64,000 nt of DNA from assembly GCA_963727245.1 (NCBI GenBank), contig CAVSFO010000011.1:224658-288657 (forward strand), in the 5' to 3' direction. The notes beneath the pieces were generated by a model that was given only the letters and a program-made list of their open reading frames with translations, did not search any database and was not told the DNA's origin. The stretch is from JBKQVT01 sp963727245 (GTDB lineage Bacteria > Planctomycetota > Planctomycetia > Pirellulales > Thermoguttaceae). This document shows, in pieces, positions 1 to 11,330 of this stretch; position 1 is the stretch's first letter; each line of letters opens with the position of its first letter. The translations under genes were made by a program, and so were the position numbers.

Positions 1-1
1 G

Positions 2-1617
2 CCGATCGAGCTGCGCCTGGCCGCCGAGCGGCGAAAACCCCAAGTGACCGTCCAGCAGGTGTTGGTGGCCCGCATCGAACAGGGCGTGGTCAAGTATGAG
101 GCGAGCTTCCACTACACGATTCTTTACAGCGGCGTGAAGTCGCTGCGCATCGACGTGCCCGCCAATCTCAACATCTACGACAAGAACCCGGCCATCCGAC
201 ACAAGGTGCTGGATCCGCAGCCCAAGCACGTCGCCGACGGCTACGTCGCCTGGAGCTTCAGCGGCGAAGCGGAACTGAGCAAGAAGGCCGACATCGAGCT
301 GGCCTGGGAGAAGAGCCTCGACAAGCTCGAAGTCGGCAGCAGCGTGCCGCTGAAGATCCCGCGGCTGGTCCCGCAGGGCGCCGACCGCGCTTGGGGACAG
401 ATCGTGCTGGCCAAGGCCGAGACGCTCGACGTGCAGGCCTCCGGCGAGCCCAAGGGGCTGCGGCCCATCGACCCCCAACACGACCTCGACTCGCCCCTCA
501 GCGGCGCCGCCAAGGCCTTCGAGTTCCACGACAAATGGGAGCTGGAGGCCACCGTCACCCAATACCGGTTGGAAAAACTCCTCTGGACCAGCATCGACCG
601 GGCGGTGGTGCGGATGGTCGTCACCCCGGCCAACGAGATTAGCGTGCAGGCGCTCTATCGCGTCCAGAGCGCCCGGCAACGGCTGGGGATCAGGCTTCCG
701 GAGCGGGCCACTTTCGACACCGAACCCTTGCACTTGAACGGCCGACCGGTGACGCTGCAACACGGCGACAAGGGGGAATACTTTGTGCCGGTATTGCCCG
801 CCAGTGCCGACAAGCCCTTCCTGCTGGAGTTGCGCTACACGGTCCGCGGCGACGGCAGCAGCCTGGAATTGCCGGTCTTTTCCGAGGAGGCGGCCGTGCA
901 GAAGGTCTACTTGTGCGTCTATCTGCCGGCCACGCGGGCCCTGTGGGGGAGCGGCGGACCGTGGAACGAAGAATTCCAATGGCGGCTCAGCCCGGGCCTG
1001 AACTGGGAACCCCGCTACGATGCCTCCAAGGAGGCCCGCGACGACAAGGCGTTGCTGGCCGGGCTGGTGCAGGGGACCGACACGCCGGACAGTGCCGCCG
1101 CGTCGTTCCTGCCCGACGGCCGGCGCGATGTCTTCTCCGCATTGCGGCCGGCGGCCGACGGTGCGCTGCGGCTGCACACGGTGGGCGATCGCGGCCTCAG
1201 CGCGATGATTTTCCTGGTGGTGGTGCTGGGCGGCGTCGTCTTGCTGAGTGCCCGGCTGGGCGTCCGCGCGATTTTCGTCGGCGGCGGGATCATCGCCCTG
1301 GTGCTGGCCGGCGTCTTCTGGCCGATGTTCTCGATGCAGATTCTTAACGGCGTGCTGGTGGCGGCCATCTTCGTCGTGCTGGTGATGTGGAGCGTGGCGT
1401 ACCTGGCATGGACTCGGCCGGCGGTCTTGGCCCAGCGGCAGGCGGCCGCGCCGCGGCGCCGGCGGCGCCGCCGTTGCCCAAGGCCCTGGCAGCCGCCCTG
1501 GAGGCGGGCCTGCCGGAAGCCACACCCGAGGAGCCGGCCGTCCCAGAGTCTCCGCCCCCGGCGACGCCCGAGCAGGCCCCCAAGCCCGAGAGCGAAGGAG
1601 GGCCCAGCCATGCGTAG
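2..1617 (+). CDS. C-terminal part of a large planctomycete envelope protein (5' end outside window, one frameshift)
   Basis: The frame is open from base 2 with no plausible start, so this is the 3' part of a longer gene. It resembles the C-terminal halves of the two giant proteins that follow: beta-rich segments, then two hydrophobic helices (about 1195-1410) and a Pro/Ala/Glu-rich tail. A one-base frame change near 1450, in a GGCGCCGGCG-type stretch, moves the tail into the frame that stops at 1617 after a natural-looking acidic Pro-rich end; the other frame becomes an implausible Arg-rich run. The stop overlaps the next gene's ATG at 1610, which suggests an operon. I recognise no named catalytic domain; a membrane-anchored structural or interaction role is only inference. 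An alternative start at 44 (GTG) is unlikely because the upstream codons look equally coding. Confidence 0.6.
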
Positions 1618-2820
1618 CCACCTTGCTGGTACGACCTCGAGAAAGTTTCTGCCGGCGAGAAAAGCCCCCCGTTTGCAACGGGGGGGCGACATCCTTAGGG
1701 CCGGCGATTCAACCGTATCCCGCACACGCCGTGTGCGGACTGGCGGCACACGGCGTGTGCCGCCTACTATTCTTGCAACAGTCATTTATCCGCCGGTCCC
1801 TAGTCGCCGCTTGCCGCGGGCGGTCTCCGCCGCGGCCTCCGTCCTGCTGCCGGCCCTTGCCCTTTGGCTGGGCACGGCCCGGCCCGCAGCCGCCGAGGAA
1901 ACCGCTCCGCCCGAGAAGGTCCGCGAACTGTTCGTCCCCTTCAAAGACCTCAACATCCTGTTGGAGAACCAGCCGCGGCGGGTGTTGCTGTCGCGCGAGC
2001 AGTACGATGAACTGGTCGAGAAGGCGAAAATCACCCCGGCGCGGCACGTGCCCCGAGCCGCCGTGCTGACGGCGGCCGACTATCGCGGCGCCAGCGACGG
2101 GCAGCGGGTCCGGTTCACCGGCACGCTGGCCATCGACGTGCTGGAAAAGGGGCTGCAAGCCCTGCCGTTGGACCTCAGCGGCGTGGGGTTGCTCTCCGCG
2201 AAGCTCGACCAGCGCGACGCTTCCATCGGCCGCACGCCCGCCGGCGGGCTCAGCCTGCTGCTGGAAGGCGTGGGCCGCCACGCCCTGGTGCTGGAGATGG
2301 TGGCGCCGCTGGAGACCACGGCCGCCCAGCAGAAGCTCTTCTTCCGCTTGCCGCGGGCCGCCGCCGGAGGCTTGCGCCTGACGGTGCCCGGCGACGTGGA
2401 GATCCGCAGCGGCGCCGACGTGGCCGGCCGCGTCGTGGACCGGACGGCCGGCGTGACGCGCTTCGAGCTGCTGCCCACCAGCGGCGACGCCACGCTGCTG
2501 ATGTCGCTGAACAGCCACTTGCAACGCCACGATCAAGCGGTGGTCGCCCGCAGCGTGCTGGTCGACGAAGTGACCGCGGCCTGCGAGAAGCTTTATGCCA
2601 CGGTTTCGCTGGGGATTCTCTATGGGGCGGTGGATCGCTTCAGCTTCGTCGTGCCCGAGGGCTTCGAGATCACCGAGATCACTTCGCCGCTGTTGGCCCG
2701 CTGGGACGTGCAGACCGACGGGCGCCGCAAGATCGCCAATGTCCGCCTGCGCGAGCGGACCACCGAGACGGTGGTCCTGGACGTTTCGGCGGTCCGCGCC
2801 GGCGCCGCTTTCCGCCTGGC
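1610..2820 (+). CDS. Giant envelope protein, segment 1 (signal peptide region and N-terminal beta domains)
   Basis: ATG at 1610 follows a GGAGG-type ribosome site and overlaps the previous stop. A signal-peptide-like hydrophobic stretch ends with an AAAEE-type cleavage site near 1896, but it is preceded by about 60 unusual Arg/Thr-rich residues encoded by intergenic-type palindromes (1721-1763). After the signal comes a beta-rich module with a VLLSREQYDEL motif. A similar arrangement follows the third signal-like segment near 11340, so the two proteins are paralogs. No catalytic motif is visible. The homologous reading moves to another frame near 2820, inside a run of C residues; the original frame drifts on to 3682 as Arg/Ala-rich non-homologous sequence. 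The protein is probably secreted or periplasmic. Confidence 0.55.
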
Positions 2821-4662
2821 AGTTTCCCCGCTGGGAGCCGCTGGGCGTGGACGGGCACGTGGCGGTGCTGGGCCTGTTGGCCCAGGCGCCGCTGAAGGCC
2901 GAATCGCTCAAGCCGGACGGATTGATCCCCATCGACACGACCGCCCTGGCCGTGGCCGCGCCGGCCGGCGCCGCCGAGCCGGCGGCCGACGGCCCGCCGC
3001 TGCGGCCGATGGCCGCCTATTACGCCCCGCAAGGCCGCTTCGGGCTCTCCGGGCGGTTCGTCAAGCCGCCGGCCGACTTGGCCGTCATCACCAACGTGCT
3101 GCTGGTCGTCGAAGAGGGCGGCCTGCACGCCCACGGCGGCTGGGCCATGCTCGGCGAGGTCGAGAAACGCTTCAGCTTCGATTTCAACCTCCCCGCCGGC
3201 TGGCAGATCGTCAAAATCTTCCAATCCAACGGCCAGCCGCTGGCCTTCGATCGCTGCGCAGCCGCCGGAGGGCCGCCGCGCGTCCGCGTCCACCTGCCGC
3301 AGGGAGTGCCGGCCGGGCAAGAGGCGCGGGCCTATTTCCACGCCGTGCGGACGCCGCCGGGCTGGCTCTCCGATTGGAAATCGCAGACGCTGGAATTTCC
3401 CACCTTTTCCATCCCCGACGCCACGCACGAGGAAGGCGCGTTGGTGGTGGCCGCCCACGACGATTTGATCGTCCGCCCCACCAAGATCGAGCACCTCGTG
3501 CCGCTGGACGAGAACGAGATGGGCAAGTACGACCTGGCCGGCATCGTGCCCAGCCTGGCCTATCGCTACGAGAATCCGCCTTTTGCGGCCGCCCTGCTGG
3601 TCGAGCGCACCAGGCCGCGGCTGACGGCCCGGACGGTGTCCTGTTTCCGGGTGAGCGCCGAGGGGCTGGCGGTCCACGATGAATTGTTCTACCAGGTCGA
3701 GGGCGCGCGGACGCGGCGGGTGGCGCTCGACTTGCCCCGCGACACCCCCGAGGCCCTGGCCATCTGCGGCCTGGACGGCACGAAACTCAAGGAATTCGTC
3801 AGCGAGCCCGGCAAGCCGGGTGACCTCCTGCGGCGCTGGAACGTGCTGCTGGAAGAGGCCACCGGCGGAGAGGTCCGCCTGGCGGTCGATTTCCAGCAGC
3901 CGCTGCCTTCGCAAGAGGGCCGCGGAATCAAGGATTATGCGCTGCCGCTGGTGCAGGCCGCCGGCGTGGCGTACCAGTCGGGCCTGGTTTCCGTGGAAGG
4001 CAGCGGCGAGTTGGACGTGCAGGTCAATACCACCGCCCGCCGCGTCGACGTCGGCGAGCTGCCCGACACGTGTCAGCCGGGGCGGCATTTGCGGGGCGTT
4101 TATTCCCTGGTCGGCGCGCCGCCGCCGCCGGTCAGCATCGACGTGACCCGCCGCGACGGCTATCCGCTTTCGGCGGCCGTCGCCCGCGAGGCGCGGTTCT
4201 TCACGCTGTTGTCGGCCGACGGGTCCGCCCAGACGCAGGCCCGCTTCACCCTCCGCACCAAGGCCCTCTACCTGCAAGTCGAACTGCCCGCCGGCGCGGA
4301 ACTGTGGTCGGCGCAACTCCTCGGGCCGGACGGCACGGCGGCCGGCGCCGTGCCGCTGAAGCCGCAACGCGAAGACAAGAGCCTGTTGGTCGGGCTGCCG
4401 GCCGCCGCGGCCGGGACCGACTGCCGCTTGCAGTTGATCTATGCCTCGCCGCCGGTCGGGCCGCTCCGGATGCGCGGCACGCTGCGGGTGCCGGCGCTGC
4501 GGCTGCTGCTGCGCGCCGACCGCGGGGCCAAGCCCGCCGAGGTGCCGCTGGCCGATCTGGAATGGAAGGTCCGCCTGCCCAGCGGCTACGAGGCCACGTG
4601 GGCCCGGGGCACGCTGACGACCAAGGACTTGCGCAAGCCGCCGCCGGCGGCCGTGAGCGTCG
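2820..4662 (+). CDS. Giant envelope protein, segment 2 (central beta-sandwich region)
   Basis: Continuation of the 1610 gene in the next frame. It resumes with a WEPLGVDGHVAVLG stretch at about 2845 and reads as a soluble beta-rich domain to about 4660. Segments such as VSIDVTRRDGYPLSAAV followed by LQVELPAGAELWSAQLLG match the pattern seen in the third giant protein near 13880-13960 (FLQVDLPESAELWSAVV), which shows they are related. The frame stays open to 5093 but turns Arg/Gly-rich after 4665, where the neighbouring frame takes over with LCLLAGGVHPFYGVAEQ. No transmembrane segment or enzyme motif is seen. Function is unknown; the context suggests an extracytoplasmic scaffold or sensor. Confidence 0.55.
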
Positions 4663-5550
4663 CCGGCGCTGTGCCTGTTGGCCGGCGGCGTGCATCCGTT
4701 TTACGGCGTGGCCGAGCAGAGCAAGGCGCGGCTGGCGCAATCGGTCAACGAGGTGAGGGACGACTATGCCAGCCGGGAGGCCGCCCGGGGCCCGCGCTGG
4801 GCTGTGGTCAGGGACGATTCGGAGTCCAGCGCCTGCGACGAGGAGCCCGCCGCGCCGCAGGCTGCGCTCGACGACGCCATGCGGCAGGTCATCCGCGGCT
4901 CGAACGGCGAGCGCGCGGCGAATCCGTGCCCGGCGGCCGAGGTCCCGACTGCGCCGGCGAAGGCCGCCGAGCTCACCCTGACGCCGCCAGTGTGCGCCAA
5001 AGCCCCGGGATGCGCAGAAAAGCCGTCCGCCTGCGTGACGCAGGCCGGCCAGCAGGTGGCCGGCGGGGCGGCAATGGACCTAAACGGGAATAATAACTAT
5101 ATGGGTATCATCACGCAGAATGGCGCCAGCCCGAATCCTCCGGTCGTAGCGTTTGCACCAGCGGAGAAAAATCTCACTAACAGGCAGCCTACACAGAGGT
5201 TCGCGGCTAGCGAGGCTGCTGTTGCCCAAGGCTTGACCCGGTCCGTGCCGCCTCCAGCGACTGGTTACAGCGACCGTAGGAGCGCCGCCGGTAACGTGGT
5301 GCTGGGCGTTCAAAGCTACTCGTACTCGCCCCCCGCGTCGGCTCCAGCGGGTGTCGCCGGCAGTTATAGTGGCGCCGGCGTAAGCCCCTACGCGTCACAA
5401 TTTAAGAACAACACGGCGGGGGGCGCGATTGATCCATACGCTCGCGGCTATAGCCTTAACCGCGGTCAACTCATGGTCAATGCCGCCAGCCCGCAAGCGC
5501 CCCCGGCGCCATCGTCGGAGGCGCACAGCGCCGAGCGGGCCCGCGTCGAC
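4662..5550 (+). CDS. Giant envelope protein, segment 3 (low-complexity linker)
   Basis: Continuation in the third frame. The segment is rich in Ala, Pro, Ser, Gly, Asn and Tyr, with stretches such as VLGVQSYSYSPPASAP and YASQFKNNTAGG. It looks like an extended linker between the beta domains and the single STN-like domain that follows. The base composition around 5080-5420 is less G+C-rich than the flanks, consistent with a fast-evolving spacer. The frame change near 5550 is inferred because the STN-like domain starts cleanly in the next frame while this frame continues as an Arg/His-rich shadow to 5934. No function can be assigned. Confidence 0.45.
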
Positions 5551-5965
5551 TGTTTCCGGAGACTTCGCCCGGGGCGCGAACTGGGAAGATTCTCACGGCG
5601 CGCGCGGGGAACGCTTCGGCTCGCAGGACATGAGAGTCCGCGGCGACGCCGACAAGCGGCTCGACGCCGCCCTGAGGTCGCCCACGCAACTGGAATTCAC
5701 CGACACGCCCTTGAGCAACGTCATCGACTACCTCAAGGACTATCACGGCGTCGAGATCCAGTTGGACAAGAGGATACTCGACGAGGCGGGCATCGGCACG
5801 GACATACCGATCACCCGGAGCCTCAAGGGCGTTTCCTTGAGGTCCGCGCTGAAGCTGACGCTCAAACCTCTCGGCCTGGACTATGTTGCCGCCAACGGGG
5901 TCATCTTGATCACCACGAAGGCCGACGCGGATAAAATGACCCCCGGCCGCAGTTACGAAAGCTCT
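5550..5965 (+). CDS. Giant envelope protein, segment 4 (single STN-like domain)
   Basis: Encodes one copy of the domain that is tandemly repeated downstream: an AALRSPTQLEF start, TPLSNVIDYLKD helix, VEIQLDKRILDEAGIG core, a LKGVSLRSALKL helix and an ILITT strand. This order resembles the secretin/TonB short N-terminal (STN) fold. Unlike the downstream copies it lacks the second half (YPVADLV to QTQEVHEE). After it the homologous reading moves frame near 5965, at a Ser/Arg-rich junction. In this family such a domain sits just before the C-terminal membrane helices, which follow here. Assignment to STN rests on pattern similarity only. Confidence 0.5.
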
Positions 5966-6963
5966 CAGCGCAGTCTTCCCGACGGGTTGGGGCCAGCCGC
6001 AATCCGGGCTGGAAGGCGTCGGCAGCCTGAAGATTCAACTCGAGGAACCGGCCACGGCCGACCGCGACGTGCTCACCTTCCGCAGCCTGGGCACGGAGCC
6101 CGAGCTGGTCCTCACGCTGGCCGACCGCGGGCGTTTCGACGCCCTGGCCTGGGGCCTGGCGCTGGCCGTGGGCCTGTTCGGCGTGGCGATGACCAACCGC
6201 CCGGTGCGGCGGAAAATCTCCTTCATCTTCGCCGTGGCCCTGCTGTCCACGCTGCTGCCGCTGGTCTGGGATGACCTGGCGATCGTCCGCACCTGCAACA
6301 TGGTCTTCTTCGCCGCGGCGATATTGGTGCCCTATTACCTGCTGGCCGGATTGCTGAAATGGTCGCTCCACGGACTGTGCCGCGCCTGTTGCTCATGTGC
6401 GGTCCCCTCGAAGGTCGTCGCGGCGGGCCTGCTGGTGGTGCTGCTGGCCGCACTGGCCGGCGGCGCAGCGGCGCAGACGGCCAAGGAGGGCAGCCCGACG
6501 GCGGCGGCCGGCCGGATCACGGCGGAACAGAAGATCGAGGCCGCCCTATACGCCCCGGTCACGCTCAACTTCACCGACACGCCGCTGACGGACGTGGTCG
6601 ATAAGCTGAAGGCCCGAAACAAGATCGCCATCCAGCTCGACAAGAAGGCGCTGGACGCTGCCGGCATCAACAGCGGCGTGCAGTTGACGTTCAGCGTCAA
6701 GGGAGTGAGCTTGCGGTCCGCCTTGCGGCGGATGCTCCACCAGGCGGGCCTCACCTACCTGATCGAGCATGAAGCGATCTTGATTACCACGCCCGACGAG
6801 GCGGGAAACCATCTGACGACCGTGGCCTATCCCGTCACCGACCTGGTGGAAATGACCCGCGACGCGGCCGGCAATGTCGTGCCCGGCATCGAGTCGCTCA
6901 GCGACGTGATCCGCTCCACCATCGAGCCCACGACGTGGGACGAAGTTGGCGGGCCCGGCGCCA
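5965..6963 (+). CDS. Giant envelope protein C-terminal membrane segment running into the first array repeat
   Basis: Starts with a VFPTGWGQP stretch and VGSLKIQLEEP, then about four hydrophobic helices (roughly 6140-6360) that look like the natural C-terminal anchor of the 1610 gene. No stop follows. The frame runs straight through a second signal-peptide-like segment (VVAAGLLVVLLAALAGGAAA, about 6415-6474) into STN-like repeat 2. Either a stop was lost through an indel, so that a new secreted protein really starts near 6400, or anchor and array are one polypeptide. Repeat 2 is of the NKI/HEAILITT subtype. The frame changes again near 6963, at the GGPGAIA turn of the repeat. Confidence 0.5.
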
Positions 6964-9900
6964 TCGCGCCCGGACCCAGGCCGGCAGCACGGTCCTGGAT
7001 ATTTCCCAGACCCAGGACGTCCACCGGCAGATCGCCGCCTTGCTGCGGTGGCTCCGGGAAGCGAAGCAGTCGGCCGCCGGCGGCAAGGAGAACTGTGCGC
7101 CGCTGGGCGTGCCGCAGCCCGCTGCGGCCGAGCAGAAGATCGAGGCCGCCTTGGACTGCCCGGCCGACATGAACTTCGACAACGCTTCCCTGACGGACGT
7201 GGTCCTTTCCTTGAAAGATCGCTACAAGATCGAGATCCAATTGGACCGCAAGGCGATGGACGAAGCGGGCATCGGCGCCGACGTGACCGTGACCAAGGTC
7301 CTCAAGGGCATTTCCTTGCGCTCGGCCTTGCGGCTGCTGCTCCACGAGTTGGGCCTGGCTTGGGTGATCGAGGATGAAGTGCTGTTAGTTACCACCACCG
7401 AGGCCGCCGAGAACAAGCTCGCCGCCGTGATCTACCCCGTCACCGACCTGGTGATGACGCCAGGGCGCGACCAGGACGCCAACGGCCCGCCCGACTTCGA
7501 GGCACTCGCGGCGCTGATTCACAGCATCGTTCAGCCGACCACCTGGGATGAGGTGGGCGGCCCGGGTTCGCTGGCGCGTGCCTCGGCGGGCAAAGCGCAC
7601 CTCCTCATTATTTCGCAAACGCAGGAGGTCCACGAGGAGATCGCCGTCCTGTTGGCCGGGCTGCGCGAGGCCAAGCGCTCGACGCCGGGCAGCAAAGACG
7701 CCTGCCGCTCCATTTCCCTGCGCAAGCGCACTCCGGCGATCGAGAAAATCGTCGCCGCCCTGGCTTCGCCCACGCAGTTGGAATTCGTCGACAAGCCCCT
7801 GACGGGCGTGGTCGATTACCTGAAAGGCCGACACCACATCGACATCCAGTTGGACAAGAAGGCGATGGACGAAGCGGGCATCGGCGCCGACGTGCCGGCT
7901 ACCAGGAACCTCAAGGGCGTTTCCTTGCGCTCGGCCTTGCGGCTGACGCTCCGCGACTTGGGCCTGAGCTACGTGATCCAGGATGAGGTGCTGCTCATTA
8001 CCACGGCTGAGGCGGCCGACTGCAAGCTGGCGGCGAGAATCTATCCCGTGGCCGACCTGGTGGCAACGGGTCGCGACGAGAAAGGCGACCTCGCCGCCGA
8101 CTTCGACTCGCTCGAGGACCTGATTCGCTCCACGGTCCAGTCCTCGTCTTGGGACGAAGTGGGCGGGCCGGGCTCCATGGCCCACCTGCGCAACGGCGAC
8201 CTGTTGGTCGTTTCACAGACGCAGGAGATCCAGGACGACGTTGCGGGCCTGCTGGGTGCGCTGCGTGAAATCAAGGCGGCCGCGGCCGGCGGGGAAATGC
8301 CCGCTGCCGTGGACGTGCCCAGGCGCGGCCCGGCCGAGCAGAAGATCGCCCGCGCCTTGAATGCGCCTACGAAAATCGACTTCAACGGCACGCCCTTGAC
8401 CGACGTGATCGAGCGCCTGAAAGACTATCACAAGATCGAGATCCAACTGGACCGCAAGGCGCTGGAGGAGGCGGGCATCGGCCTGGACATCAACGTGACG
8501 CGAAAGCTCAAGGAGAATTCCTTGAAGGCGGCCTTGCGGCAGTTCCTCGATGAAGGCACGTTCACCTTTCTCATCGACCATGAATCGCTGCTGATTACCA
8601 CGACCGACGCCGCGGCAAGCCGGCTCTACGTGACGCTCTACCCGGTGGCCGACCTGCTGGATAGGTATCGCGACGAGAAGGGAAACGTCTGGTCCGACTT
8701 CGAGCCGTTGGCCGACAAGATTCGCTCGACGGTTCAGCCCAAGACCTGGGCTGACGCAGGCGGAGCGGGCTCGCTGGCCCGCTGCACGCCGGGCGGCACG
8801 GCGGTCCTCGTCATCGCCCAGACGCAGCAAGTCCAGGAGGAGGTTGCCGCCCTGCTGGCGAAGCTCCGCAAGGCGAAACCGTCCGGCGGCCGGCAGCAGG
8901 GGCTCAGGGCCGAGCAATTGCCCGTGAAACCCAGGCCGGCGCCGGCTCCCCGCAAGGAGTCGCCGGACAATGAGGGTGGGCTGCAGCCCGGCGAGGGCGG
9001 CGGCGGCGGGATGTTCCGCTGCGAGCCGATGGGCGTCCCGCCTGTCGTCCGGGGCAGCGTGGGCCATACGCTGGGCTGGGGGCTGGCGCTGGGCGTCGGC
9101 CTGACCATGACCGTTCGCCGGCGGACGAGGAAAATTCGCTCGGTGTCGAAGGCGGTTGCGGCGGGCCTGCTGGCGGCGTTGCTGGCTGCATTGGCCGGCA
9201 GCGCGTCGGCGGAGACGCCGAACCAGGGCAGCCCGGCGCCCGCGGTCAAGCCCAGTCCGGCGGAGGAGAAGATCGAGGCCGCGTTGAACGCGCCGGCCAC
9301 GCTCAAGTATACGAAAACCCCGTTGACGGCCGTGCTTGATGATCTGCAGGAGCGCAACAAGATCGACATCCGGCTGGATAAGAAGGCGCTGGACGCGGCT
9401 GGCCTTAGTGCAGACATGAAGTTGACGATAAGCATCGAGGCAGCCAGCTTGCGGACAGCCCTGCGGCGGGTTCTGCCCGGGTTGGGCCTGGCCTATCTGG
9501 TCCAGCACGAAGCGATCCTGATTACGACCCGCGAGGAAGCGGAACACCATCCGACGACCGTGATCTATCCCGTGACCGACCTGGCGGAAATGGCCCCCGA
9601 CATGCGCGGCAATGTCGCGCCCGACTTCGAGCCGATCATGGAGTTGATCCGCGCCAACGCTCAGCCCAACACCTGGAATGACTTGGGCGGGCCGGGCTCC
9701 ATCGCGCATCGCCTGGCAGGCGACGGCGAGGTCCTGGTGATTTTACAGACCCAGGACGCCCAGGAAAAGATCGCCGCTTTCCTGGGAGAACTTCGTGCAG
9801 CGATAGAGTCCGCCGCCGGCGGCAAGGAAAACCACGATCCGCTGTACGTGCCCCGGCGCGGTCCGGCCGAGCAAAAGATCGAGGCCGCCTTGAACGGCCC

Positions 9901-11330
9901 GGCGGATGTGACTTTTAAGAAAGCGCCCTTGACGGATGTGGTCCGCTGCCTGGCAGATCGCTACAAGATCGAGGTCCGGCTGGACCGCAAGGCATTGAGC
10001 GAAGCGGGCATCGGCACTGACACGGCGGTTACGAAACACGTCAAGGGAACTACCTTGAAAGCGGCCTTGCGGCTGATGCTCCACGAGTTTGGCCTTGCCT
10101 ACGTGATCGAGGATGAAGTTCTGCTCATTACCACCACCGAAGCGGCCGAACAACGAGAGATCACCGTGATCTATCCCGTGGCCGACCTGGTGGTAACGGG
10201 CCGCGACGAGAATGGCAGGGACATCACCGACTTCGAGTCGCTCATGGACCTGATTTATTCCACGGTCGATCCGACCACTTGGCCTGACGTGGGCGGCCCG
10301 ATGCCTCTCTCGCACTTTTCCGTCGGCAAGGCGCATTTCCTCGTTATTCCGCAAATGCAGGAGGTCCACGAGGATATCGCCGCCATGCTGACCGGCCTGC
10401 GCGAGGCCAAGCGAGCGATGGCGCAGGGCAAGGATCCAAACAGTCCGATTTACGTGCCCCGGCGCAGTCCGGCGGTGGAGAAGATCGAGGGCGCCTTGGA
10501 TTCGCCCGCGGAACTGACTTTCAAGAAAACGCCGTTGACCCGCGCGATCGATACTCTAAAAGACCGCTACAAGATTGAGATCCACTTGGACAAGAAGGCG
10601 ATGGACGAAGCGGGCATCGGCGCCGACGTGACGGTGAGCAAGAACCTCAAGGGCGTTCCCTTGCGGTTGGCGTTGCGGTCGATGCTCCACGAGTTGGGCC
10701 TGGCGTATGTCGTTCAGGATGACGTGCTGTTGATTACCACCACGGAAGCGGAGGAGCAAAAGCTGGTGACGCGCGTCTACCCCGTTGCCGATCTGGTGGA
10801 AAGGTATCGCGACGAGAAGGGAACCGTCTGGACCGACTCCAAGCCGCTCACCGACAAGATTCAATCGACGGTTCAGCCCAAGACATGGGCTGAAAAGGGC
10901 GGACCGGGCTCCATGTCGCGCCTACCGGGAGGACGCCACCAACGTCTTCCTGATTTCCCAGACGCAGCAAGTCCAGGAGGAGGTCGCCGCCCTGCTGGTG
11001 AAACTGCGCAAGGCGAAATCGGCCGGCGACCGCAAGCAGCCGCTGAGCCCCGAGCAATTGCCGCTAAAACGCCGGCCGCTGCCCGGCGGCGCTGGTGCGC
11101 CGGGTGGGTTTCAGCCCGGCGGGGGCGGCGGCATGTTCCGCTGCGACCCGATGCCCGTCCCGCCTGTCGTCCAGCACGGCGCGGGCCATGTGCTGGGCTG
11201 GGGGCTGGCCCTGTGTGCCGGCCTGACCATGACCATTCGCCGACGGACGAGGAAAATTCGCTCGGCGTCGAAGGCGGTTGCGGCGGGCCTGCTGGCGGTG
11301 CTGCTGGCCACGATGGCCGGAGGCGCGTCG
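6516..11330 (+). repeat. Higher-order duplication of an STN-like repeat block
   Basis: Approximate repeat positions: R2 6516-7070, R3 7125-7690, R4 7730-8280, R5 8325-8890, then Gly-rich tail and signal-like segment; R6 9253-9820, R7 9862-10420, R8 10465-11025, then the same tail and signal-like segment. R2 matches R6 (NKI, HEAILITT), R3 matches R7 (DRYKIE, GKAH before the QEVHE helix). R8 begins like R4 (PAVEKI, SP, LDKKAMDEAGIGADV) and ends like R5 (RYRDEKG, STVQPKTWA). The tails at 9011-9220 and 11133-11340 are close to identical at DNA level. A lone copy, R1, lies at 5650-5935. Confidence 0.75.
6963..10922 (+). CDS. STN-like repeat array protein (repeats 2-8)
   Basis: A long continuous frame carrying the end of repeat 2, all of repeats 3-7 and most of repeat 8. 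Each repeat is about 185-195 residues: a first half like the STN fold (AEQKIEAAL, TPLTDVV, LDKKAMDEAGIGADV, SLRSALR, VLLITTTEA) and a second half with YPVADLV, a DFESL-type segment, STVQPTTW, a GGPGS turn and a QTQEVHEEIAALL helix. Between repeats 5 and 6 lie a Gly-rich stretch, MFRCEPM and a signal-peptide-like segment (about 9109-9220). STN domains are known at the N-terminus of secretins and TonB receptors, where they contact partner proteins; here they form nearly the whole protein. No enzyme motif is seen. A multivalent envelope interaction role is inference. Confidence 0.6.

Noticed and set aside
2679..4367. Long - strand open frame of 562 codons under the giant envelope protein
   Set aside because: Composition is that of a G+C antisense shadow (Arg/Gly/His-rich), and the + strand shows paralogy to other segments.
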